Below, piece by piece: positions 7,135 to 12,820 of a stretch of DNA of 12,820 nt (the stretch's first letter is position 1; every line of letters starts with the position of its first letter). The notes below the pieces were generated by a model that saw only the letters and a list, made by a program, of their open reading frames with translations, ran no database searches and was not told the DNA's origin. Source of the DNA: Bacteroidales bacterium UBA5621 (lineage in GTDB: Bacteria; Bacteroidota; Bacteroidia; Bacteroidales; VadinHA17); the NCBI GenBank assembly GCA_002424525.1, contig DIKJ01000098.1, forward strand, positions 1 to 12,820, written 5' to 3'. Position numbers and translations under genes: made by a program.

Positions 7135-8379
7135 TCAGAAGAATCCGGCTATAGCAAACCAGGTGGTTACCAGAGAGAAAATAATTACGGCAACAAGACC
7201 AATATTCATTCCGGCAGAGGGCTGATGGGTATTCATAACCGCCTGCCGGTTCAAAAGGATAAAGACAGGAATTGCCACTGCCGGCAGAATGGTTGCCTGG
7301 AACGCCTGCGAAAAGACCATAATTATTGGTGGCGTATGTTCTATAAGTACTGAGCCAAAAGCAAACACTAATCCGATGAAGATTAAAACCCTTGACAAGG
7401 GAGATTTGATATTACGTGGTGTGCCGGTATAATCCGAGATGAGCCAGGGTGCGATGAGCACTATCGGAAACACCGTTGACAGCCCGGCACCCGTTATGCC
7501 TATGATCAGCAGGAAGGCAGCGGCCCTTCCCCCGATAGGTTCAAAAAGGCTGATCATTTCAACTGTGCTATCCAGCCTGAGCCCCATAATGTGTAATGTT
7601 CCTGCCGCCACAGCCATAATTACACCGCTCAGGAAAAGCATCATGAAAGCAGAGGCAAACGCGTCCTTCTTTTCAGTTTTCAGGTCTCTGATGGTCCAGC
7701 CCTTTTCAGCAACCACCGTACTGCGCATTATAAATACAGCAGCCGAGCATGTCGTGCCGGCCATCGCCGCCACCAGGCGAAAAGCACCGGATGTCGCAGG
7801 AATTCCCGGCACCAGCCCCTCAAAAATTGCAGAAAATGAGGGTCTTACCATAAAGAATACTGCCAGGAAGCACAGGGCCATGATGATGACAAATACGGTC
7901 AGGATCTTTTCAAATACCTTGTACCTTCCGTACCACAATAAAAAATAGAGAAGTATCGCGAATACAAGGATGATCCAGAAAGTATCGACTTTCAGGGTGC
8001 GTGAGCCTGAAAGAAGCCTGATGCCTTCCTGTACAAGCTCCGATACGATCCCCATAATACCCATAAGTGCAAGCAGTTCGCCAATGATCAGTGCGGCAAT
8101 AATGTAAATAGAGAGAATTTTGCCGGCTTTGAAGGATCTTCTGATATTAAACAGGGCTGTGTTCCCTGACACCAGGGTCATTTGTCCGTAGGCAACCATT
8201 AATATATATGTAAATATGCATGAAAGCAGCAATGCCCAGAAAAGGGTCATTCCGTACTCGGCTCCTGCCTTGGCCATAGTGGTTACGCTTCCGGTTCCTA
8301 TGTTGTATCCGATCAAAAAGAGCCCCGGGCCGATTGCACTCAGGGCTATCAGTAGTTTCTTACCGGTTTTAGTTTGCAT
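7135..8379 (-). CDS. Nramp-superfamily transporter with non-canonical ion-binding motifs
   Basis: A 414-residue membrane protein with about 11 hydrophobic segments and the overall Nramp (SLC11) pattern: IGPGLFLIGYNIGTGSVTT in TM1 (residues 16-34), AKAGAEYGMTLFW into TM2, and AAMAGTTCSAAVFIMRSTVV in TM6 (204-223). Canonical Nramp metal transporters use DPGN in TM1 and MPH in TM6 to bind Mn2+ or Fe2+. Here these positions read roughly NIGTGS and CSAA, so the usual Asp, Asn and Met ligands appear to be absent. It therefore belongs to the divergent Nramp-related group whose substrate is often unknown and may not be a transition metal. It starts at ATG 8379, 19 bases after the stop of the exported NagA-like gene, and is probably co-transcribed with it. 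This pairing hints at uptake of a product or cofactor of that enzyme, but this is inference. Confidence 0.8.
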   Translation of the reverse strand: MQTKTGKKLLIALSAIGPGLFLIGYNIGTGSVTTMAKAGAEYGMTLFWALLLSCIFTYILMVAYGQMTLVSGNTALFNIRRSFKAGKILSIYIIAALIIGELLALMGIMGIVSELVQEGIRLLSGSRTLKVDTFWIILVFAILLYFLLWYGRYKVFEKILTVFVIIMALCFLAVFFMVRPSFSAIFEGLVPGIPATSGAFRLVAAMAGTTCSAAVFIMRSTVVAEKGWTIRDLKTEKKDAFASAFMMLFLSGVIMAVAAGTLHIMGLRLDSTVEMISLFEPIGGRAAAFLLIIGITGAGLSTVFPIVLIAPWLISDYTGTPRNIKSPLSRVLIFIGLVFAFGSVLIEHTPPIIMVFSQAFQATILPAVAIPVFILLNRQAVMNTHQPSAGMNIGLVAVIIFSLVTTWFAIAGFF

Positions 8380-8398
8380 TGGTCACGCTTCTTAGTCG

Positions 8399-9631
8399 TT
8401 ATTTATGAGCATTATAAACAACCTCTCCGGCTACAATGGTCTTGATCACCTCCATCTGATATCCTTCAAGTGTAAAAAGAATAAGATCGGCCCTCAACCC
8501 AGGCTTAATTTCTCCCCTGTCTTTCAAACCGTACAACCGGGCGGGATTGGTGCTCGCCATCTTTATTGCCGTGGCCAGGTCACAGCCCGTAACTTTCATT
8601 ATATGCCCTATACCCCTCGATAAAGGCAATCCTGATCCGCTTAACACATTCTGTGCCGGATAGATCACCGCACCCTCCCTTGTGAGCTCCAGGGTATCTC
8701 CAATGGCATTAAGGTAAAATCCTGGCTTCAGGCCACCAGGCGAACTGACATCAGAAGTCATGATGATCCTGTCCGGTCCCTTGGCCCTGTAAAACACCCT
8801 TATCTGTTCGGGAAGAAGATGGAACCCGTCGCAGATAATGCTGATGTTCAACCTGTCATCAGAAAGCTGGGGCCACAGGGGGTTTCTGTGCCTGTTGATG
8901 GTATTGGCCAGACCGTTACCAAGATGTGTGGCAATAACTGCTCCCCTGTCCAATGCTTCAGTTATCTGAGCAGACGAGCCGTTGTGATGACCAAGGCCCA
9001 CTATAATCCCAAGGGAACTGCACCTTGATATAAAATCCATGGCACCTTCGGTCTCCGGGGCAATCGTAACCTGAAGGATATTTTTTCCGGAGGCATCATA
9101 AAGCTTCATGAACTCATTCCAGTCGGGCTTACGGACATGTTTCAAAGGGTGCGCTCCCCTGTAACCATCATCTGCTGAGATATATGGACCTTCGAGGTGA
9201 AAGCCGGCAATTGAGCCACGCGACACGGGATCATTCTTCGCCCTGGCCAGCAGGGCGAAGTTTTTCATGTAAATGGCATGATCGTCGGTGGTAAGGGTCG
9301 GCATATAGGTAGTAACACCAACCTCCCAGAAGGAGGAAGTGATAAGATTAATGCCCTCAGGGCTGAGCTCACCGCCGGTATCAACAAACGAGACTCCCTT
9401 ATAGCCATTAACCTGATTATCAATAAGACCGGGAGCAATATATATCCTGCCCTGCCCTTCCTGAAGTCTTTCGATTCTGAAAACGCCTGTGATCCTGCCA
9501 TCCCTGAACTCCACCCTGACAGGTGAATGATCCAGATAGAAAAGACCCTCCACACTGTTCTGTGAGTAAGTGAAATTCCAGGTAAGAAACGGTAACAGGA
9601 GAATGAAAATGAAAATCTTGTATTTATTCAT
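8399..9631 (-). CDS. Exported NagA-like amidohydrolase (N-acetylglucosamine-6-phosphate deacetylase family)
   Basis: The 410-residue protein follows the NagA pattern: PGLIDNQVNGYKGVSF (67-82), HLEGPYIS with metal ligand Glu147, GLGHHNGSS with His215, THLGNG with His236, ICDGFHL (266-272), and TSDVSSPGG with the catalytic-type Asp294. The C-terminal NPARLYGLKDRGEIKPGLRADLILF returns to the beta-sandwich typical of amidohydrolases. All key metal and acid residues appear present. What is odd is a clear signal peptide (MNKYK, hydrophobic residues 7-18, ending TYSQ), whereas NagA acts on a cytosolic sugar phosphate. The segment THLGNGLANTINRHRNPLW replaces the THLFNAM..REPG of classical NagA, and resembles a divergent subfamily I recall from Bacteroidota and Planctomycetota. 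The substrate may thus be an unphosphorylated acetamido sugar or other amide outside the cytosol. It starts at ATG 9631 and precedes the Nramp-like gene by 19 bases. Confidence 0.85.
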   Translation of the reverse strand: MNKYKIFIFILLLPFLTWNFTYSQNSVEGLFYLDHSPVRVEFRDGRITGVFRIERLQEGQGRIYIAPGLIDNQVNGYKGVSFVDTGGELSPEGINLITSSFWEVGVTTYMPTLTTDDHAIYMKNFALLARAKNDPVSRGSIAGFHLEGPYISADDGYRGAHPLKHVRKPDWNEFMKLYDASGKNILQVTIAPETEGAMDFISRCSSLGIIVGLGHHNGSSAQITEALDRGAVIATHLGNGLANTINRHRNPLWPQLSDDRLNISIICDGFHLLPEQIRVFYRAKGPDRIIMTSDVSSPGGLKPGFYLNAIGDTLELTREGAVIYPAQNVLSGSGLPLSRGIGHIMKVTGCDLATAIKMASTNPARLYGLKDRGEIKPGLRADLILFTLEGYQMEVIKTIVAGEVVYNAHK

Positions 9632-9660
9632 CAGTATATAATTTTTATTTTAATGGTCTG

Positions 9661-9726
9661 ATGGAACCCACATGTCTGAAATTTATATACATACGTGTTT
9701 GTGTTTGCAATACATGTGGGTTTCAT
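9661..9726. repeat. 15-bp inverted repeat between divergent genes
   Basis: ATGGAACCCACATGT (9661-9675) and ACATGTGGGTTTCAT (9712-9726) are inverted complements over 15 bases, with a single G/T mismatch and 36 A/T-rich bases between them. It sits 30 bases before the NagA-like start, in the 259-base divergent gap. It could be a pair of operator half-sites, a cruciform or leader hairpin in the nagA-like transcript, or the remnant of a very small mobile element. No convincing target duplication flanks it. Confidence 0.8.
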
Positions 9727-9744
9727 AACATAATATAATTTAAC

Positions 9745-9783
9745 GTGTATTTTAATTGTAAAAGTTAAAGAACCAAAATACAC
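9745..9783. repeat. 9-bp perfect inverted repeat, second in the same gap
   Basis: GTGTATTTT (9745-9753) and AAAATACAC (9775-9783) are perfect inverted complements, 21 bases apart. The position is upstream of both the NagA-like gene (minus) and the phosphoesterase gene (plus). It is A/T-rich, so partly expected by chance, but it is the second such structure within 120 bases. Confidence 0.6.
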
Positions 9784-9859
9784 AAATTTTGGGAAACCCG
9801 GCCTGGAAGAGAATTTTTTAATGACGACCGGGGTTGCGGTAATCAACTTTTGACCTAAC

Positions 9860-9872
9860 TTGTCCCGGACAA
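9860..9872. promoter_or_regulatory. 13-bp palindrome upstream of the phosphoesterase gene
   Basis: TTGTCC-C-GGACAA is a perfect two-fold symmetric site centred 25 bases before the ATG at 9891. The position and symmetry are those of a repressor operator overlapping a promoter or leader. No regulator is visible nearby, so the binding protein is unknown. No good TAnnTTTG box is seen for this gene. Confidence 0.4.
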
Positions 9873-9890
9873 ATCAAGAGTTATCCTGTC

Positions 9891-11012
9891 ATGTTCCGTA
9901 CAATTCTGGCACTCTCGTATTTAATCCCTAATATTTATCTCTTTTTGAGGCTATGGCAATTCTACATACCAAAAAAACACCGGGCATGGTATTCCGTCAT
10001 CTACGCGATCCTGTTTATTATTTACCCCCTTACCAGATTTGCGGGCAGGAACACTCCAGCCGCTCTGATGCAGATACTGGAAACAACATCCAACTATCTT
10101 CTTCCTTTCTTTCTATACCTTTTCCTTTTTGTTCTCCTTTCAGATATTTTGCTGTTGATTAATAGTATTGTAAGGATCGTTCCGGCTGAGCTAACACGGG
10201 AACGATCGCTGAGATTCAGTATTCTGCTGGTAATCATGTCGCTTTCAGTGGTTGTTGTTACCGCGGGTATAATAAATTTCAATACCATACGGACATCAGA
10301 ATACAGGATTGAAGTACCCGGGAAGTCCTCAGGGGCAACCGGTATCAGGATAGCTTTTGTATCCGATTTCCACATTGAGGAGAGTACTCCGAAGTGGTTT
10401 GTGGAGAAATTCGTAAACTGCATAGGTGAACTGGAGCCCGACCTGATGCTTTTTGGCGGGGATATAATCGAAAGTTACGACGGGGATGAAAACATGGAAC
10501 CTTTTGAGAGGCTTATCGGGAGCATAAAAACCACGTATGGTGTTTACGGCGTACTTGGTAATCACGAGCATTATTCCCCTCAGGGTAAAAGGAGTTTTTT
10601 CAGCAGGGCCGGGATTGAAATACTGGCCGACAGTGTGGTAATGATCGACAGCTCCTTATTTCTTGCCGGCAGGCACGACAGTCATACCAGAACGAGAAAA
10701 AGCATCGAAGAGCTCATGAGCACCATTCCGGATTCCCTGCCTGTGATACTTATGGATCACCGGCCGACGGAAATCGACCTGATCAGCAGAACCTCTGCTG
10801 ATGTAGTATTTTCGGGGCACACCCATCACGGACAATTGTTCCCCATAAATCTCATTACAAACAGGGTTTATGAGCTAAGCCACGGATACATGAAAAAAGG
10901 GGAGACTCACTTTTTTGTATCGAGTGGCATCAGGTTATGGGGACCACCTGTAAGAACCACAGCTAAATCAGAGATAATGGTCGTCGATATTACTTTTACC
11001 AGGGCGGATTAA
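9891..11012 (+). CDS. Membrane-anchored calcineurin-like metallophosphoesterase (YkuE-type)
   Basis: The 373-residue protein has an N-terminal membrane part with about four hydrophobic segments (roughly residues 2-22, 33-50, 68-92 and 109-129). It is followed by a metallophosphoesterase domain from about 150. The two-metal site is complete: SDFH (Asp159, His161), GGD (Asp191), GNHE (Asn224, His225), MDHRP (His290) and SGHTHHGQ (His310, His312). The GHTHHGQLFP ending is typical of the YkuE/YaeI-like group, whose members act on lipid-linked or other phosphoesters; the substrate here is not evident. With four segments the catalytic domain would lie on the same side as the N-terminus, but the topology is not settled by eye. 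It starts at ATG 9891, diverges from the NagA-like gene and converges on the Gfo/Idh/MocA gene. Confidence 0.9.
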   Translation: MFRTILALSYLIPNIYLFLRLWQFYIPKKHRAWYSVIYAILFIIYPLTRFAGRNTPAALMQILETTSNYLLPFFLYLFLFVLLSDILLLINSIVRIVPAELTRERSLRFSILLVIMSLSVVVVTAGIINFNTIRTSEYRIEVPGKSSGATGIRIAFVSDFHIEESTPKWFVEKFVNCIGELEPDLMLFGGDIIESYDGDENMEPFERLIGSIKTTYGVYGVLGNHEHYSPQGKRSFFSRAGIEILADSVVMIDSSLFLAGRHDSHTRTRKSIEELMSTIPDSLPVILMDHRPTEIDLISRTSADVVFSGHTHHGQLFPINLITNRVYELSHGYMKKGETHFFVSSGIRLWGPPVRTTAKSEIMVVDITFTRAD

Positions 11013-11017
11013 GAAAA

Positions 11018-11049
11018 CCCCGGGGGATATTTGATTCATCCACCCGGGG
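11018..11049. terminator. Strong bidirectional hairpin between convergent genes
   Basis: Six bases after the phosphoesterase stop, CCCCGGGGGAT (11018-11028) pairs with ATCC-A-CCCGGGG (11038-11049) to give an 11-bp G/C-rich stem with one bulged A and a 9-base loop. It lies between two genes that end toward each other and can fold on either strand, so it fits a shared terminator. There is no U-tract on either side, which lowers certainty about the mechanism. Confidence 0.65.
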
Positions 11050-11071
11050 CGATATTGATTCGGCTCTGTTC

Positions 11072-12523
11072 CTAAAGTTTATACGGCCTCCTGTACTCGT
11101 AATGCATAAGTCTGTGGTTGCAGGCTTCGGCATCGTCAACAAAGGTGTATGTGGCCGGATCCCATTTTACAGGTCTCTTAAGCTCATGTGCAATATTTCC
11201 GAGACAACAGGTGATCGATGTACTGCAACCTGCTTCAATCGAGGCTATCGGTTTCTTTCGTGATCTTACGCAATCGACGAAGTTCTGCATATGAGGTGAG
11301 CTGATCTCGAACTGAAGTCCTGCCTGTGTGGGAGCAGGCCGGCCCTGAGAAGCCTGAGTTGTGGCCTGACGTCCCTGCGCGGCTGGTCTCTGTGCCTGCT
11401 GCTGGGCAGGAGGACGCTCACCTCTTGGCTGTGGACGGTTTCCGGCTATCTCCGCCGGGATAAGAGAAGGATCCGAACAGCCTATATAGCCGCGTGCCAC
11501 CTCAATCCAGCCTTTTGTCCCGATGAACTTAATGCCCTGTGCCCCGGGGTTATCCTCAAGATATGGCTGTTCCGTCATAACAACACCGGACAGGAATTTA
11601 AAGGTCATGTATGGCTGTCCCTTATACCCTTGCGGTATGATTTCGTATGGTGCCGACCCGTCCATTCCGATGGCTGCTTGTGCTATATCGAACATATGGG
11701 CGCCCCAGTCGGCGGTGTAGCCATTACCCATTTCAAGGTACCAGCGCCAGGCTCCCCAGAGTGCTTCATTCTGCACCGGATTGAGTGAGATAGGAGGTGC
11801 AAGGTCGGGATGATAGGTGATCTTATCGTCATTGAGCGGGCCCAGCCACAGATTCCAGTTCAGGTTGCCCGGTACGGGTGTTGCCGGGAGATCGTAAGGT
11901 TTAGGAGGATCGCCGACCTTTGCATAGATCTTCTCAATATGTCCTATCGCACCTGCCTGAACCAGTTCGATGGCTTTCTGGAACTCCCTGCTTGAACGCT
12001 GCTGGCTACCTACCTGTACCACTCGTTTATTATCATTGGCGACCCTGGTCATGACCAGAGCTTCCCTGATAGTATAGGAGAGCGGTTTCTGGACATAGAC
12101 ATCCTTGCCGGCCTGGCAGGCGTGAATTGTCATCAGTGCATGCCAGTGATCGGGTGTGACGATCTCAACAACATCGATATCCTTGCGCTCAAGCAATTTC
12201 TCATATTGCTCATAGGTATCGCAACGGGGAGCAAGTCCTTTCGATTTTTGCCACTCCTCGATGGTCCTTTTGTACCGTTCCTGTTTTACTGTGTCAACAT
12301 CGCAGCATGCAACGATCTGAAGCCCGGGTGCTCCGGCAAATCCCCTGAAATCCGACAGCGACTGGCGTCCCAGTCCGATCGTACCCATCAGAACCCTGTC
12401 GCTCGGAGGCATCCTGATACCGTCAATCACATAGCTTGGAAGGATCGTCAGCCCTGTCAGTCCGATGGCAGATAATCCCAGAAAATCGCGACGATTAAGT
12501 CCTTTTATTGTTTCCTTTTTCAT
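11072..12523 (-). CDS. Tat-exported Gfo/Idh/MocA-family oxidoreductase
   Basis: The 483-residue protein begins with a twin-arginine signal (NRRDFLG at 10-16, then hydrophobic GLSAIGLTGLTIL), so it is likely exported folded with its cofactor. The Rossmann part follows with GTIGLGRQS (48-55), IVTPDHWHA (121-129) and VQKPLSY (144-150, in place of the more common EKP). The second domain carries YTADWGAHMFDI (269-280) with a probable catalytic histidine. Exported family members in Bacteroidota act on sugars and polyols, some by NAD-dependent redox-assisted hydrolysis; the substrate is unknown here. Residues about 362-402 are a Gln/Pro/Ala/Arg-rich insertion unlike the rest. The start at ATG 12523 gives a complete Tat signal. 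It lies 81 bases after recJ and appears to have its own promoter. Confidence 0.9.
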   Translation of the reverse strand: MKKETIKGLNRRDFLGLSAIGLTGLTILPSYVIDGIRMPPSDRVLMGTIGLGRQSLSDFRGFAGAPGLQIVACCDVDTVKQERYKRTIEEWQKSKGLAPRCDTYEQYEKLLERKDIDVVEIVTPDHWHALMTIHACQAGKDVYVQKPLSYTIREALVMTRVANDNKRVVQVGSQQRSSREFQKAIELVQAGAIGHIEKIYAKVGDPPKPYDLPATPVPGNLNWNLWLGPLNDDKITYHPDLAPPISLNPVQNEALWGAWRWYLEMGNGYTADWGAHMFDIAQAAIGMDGSAPYEIIPQGYKGQPYMTFKFLSGVVMTEQPYLEDNPGAQGIKFIGTKGWIEVARGYIGCSDPSLIPAEIAGNRPQPRGERPPAQQQAQRPAAQGRQATTQASQGRPAPTQAGLQFEISSPHMQNFVDCVRSRKKPIASIEAGCSTSITCCLGNIAHELKRPVKWDPATYTFVDDAEACNHRLMHYEYRRPYKL

Positions 12524-12558
12524 AGTTTTATTGATAATTTAAATGATTTTGTCCCGCT

Positions 12559-12588
12559 TAAAAATAGAAATTATTGCTTACAAACAAA
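12559..12588 (-). promoter_or_regulatory. Candidate Bacteroidota-type promoter for the Gfo/Idh/MocA gene
   Basis: On the minus strand TTTG (12585-12588) is followed after 18 bases by TATTTTTA (12559-12566), one mismatch from TAnnTTTG. The -7 box lies 35 bases before the ATG. Both boxes and near-ideal spacing make this the best promoter match in the window. It implies that the oxidoreductase is transcribed separately from recJ. Confidence 0.5.
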
Positions 12589-12604
12589 CTTCTGCAGGAG
12601 ATAT

Positions 12605-12820
12605 TTATGGGGTTTTGATGTCCCGTATGTTGAGCTGAAGGTTCCTGTTGCCCCTGAATTCATTCATTTCCACCGAATAACAGATATCAAAAGGGTTGCC
12701 TCCCCTTATGTATTCGAAATAGTTTGCCTGGCCGAAAGCTATTGCGGGATAGGTTTTAGTCCCCGGGGATTCCTGGCAAAGATCCAGCTTAAGATGTTCT
12801 CCGCTTGAACCCACCATTCG
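12605..12820 (-). CDS. recJ: Single-stranded-DNA-specific exonuclease RecJ, C-terminal end (5' end outside window)
   Basis: The last 71 codons of a larger gene enter from the right edge and end at the TAA at 12605-12607. The frame stays open to the edge; its first codon in the window is an arginine codon, followed by MVGSSGEHLKLDL. Then come AIAFGQ, NPFDICYSVEMNEFRG and LQLNIRDIK. This matches the C-terminal OB-fold end of RecJ, where 'GxHLKL', 'FD(I/V)xYxxExNxxxG' and 'LQLxxxDI' are typical. RecJ degrades single-stranded DNA 5' to 3' in recombination and repair. The catalytic DHH domain lies outside the window, so only the end supports the call. The methionine at 12817 is internal, not a start. 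Confidence 0.78.
   Translation of the reverse strand, partial: RMVGSSGEHLKLDLCQESPGTKTYPAIAFGQANYFEYIRGGNPFDICYSVEMNEFRGNRNLQLNIRDIKTP

Noticed and set aside
7439..7948. 169-codon plus-strand open frame
   Set aside because: It lies entirely opposite the Nramp-like gene, whose motifs and hydrophobic pattern are coherent. The plus frame shows no recognisable domain.
9661..9726. Complete small insertion element with target duplication
   Set aside because: The inverted arms are real, but I found no convincing direct duplication at the flanks beyond A/T-rich similarity, so I report only an inverted repeat.
9631..9846. 71-codon minus-strand open frame in the divergent gap
   Set aside because: It is A/T-rich, built largely from the inverted repeats, ends at the NagA-like start and shows no signal or domain. 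It is most likely chance.
12122..12475. 117-codon plus-strand open frame
   Set aside because: It is antisense to the N-terminal half of the Gfo/Idh/MocA gene, with no supporting motif.
12605..12817. Small complete 70-residue gene
   Set aside because: The frame is open to the window edge, and the sequence matches the C-terminal end of RecJ, so the methionine at 12817 is internal.

Overview
The window looks like chromosomal DNA of a member of the Bacteroidota, probably an environmental Bacteroidales-type bacterium. The reasons are the gene order hpt-adk-obgE, near absence of Shine-Dalgarno sites with a few TAnnTTTG-like promoter elements, a PorV/PorQ-like barrel next to a helix-hairpin-helix outer-membrane protein, and a Tat-exported Gfo/Idh/MocA oxidoreductase. 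The genus is not readable from this sequence. Almost all of the window is coding. The longest gene-free gap is 259 bp (9632-9890). I see no tRNA, rRNA, CRISPR array or intact insertion sequence.

Left part (1-3501, minus strand): a tightly packed five-gene run transcribed as hpt, adk, obgE, PAP2 phosphatase, lipoate-protein ligase. The last gene runs off the left edge. The four downstream genes overlap one another by 4, 4 and 20 bases, which suggests translational coupling. It combines purine salvage, nucleotide balance, a ribosome-associated GTPase, lipid phosphate turnover and lipoylation. A hairpin followed by a T-rich tract lies between hpt and adk.

Middle (3595-7091, plus strand): purE diverges from hpt. 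It is followed by five tandem heptamers, then a small exported beta-barrel protein (PorV/PorQ-like) and, 2 bases later, a 690-residue exported protein with a helix-hairpin-helix (HhH) module and a long barrel-like region. The first codons of the large gene contain a 69-bp in-frame palindromic repeat element, the most striking structure in the window.

Right-middle (7135-9631, minus strand): an exported NagA-like amidohydrolase and, 19 bases after it, an Nramp-superfamily transporter that lacks the usual metal-binding motifs. A short intergenic region rich in inverted repeats separates them from a divergent membrane-anchored metallophosphoesterase (9891-11012, plus).

Right end (11018-12820): a strong hairpin between convergent genes, a Tat-exported Gfo/Idh/MocA-family protein with a Gln/Pro/Ala-rich insertion, a plausible Bacteroidota promoter, and the 3' end of recJ running off the right edge.

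Most genes belong to recognisable families. The parts that could be new are the HhH/barrel pair, the repeat element inside its signal peptide, the non-canonical Nramp/NagA pair, and the inverted repeats at 9661-9783.
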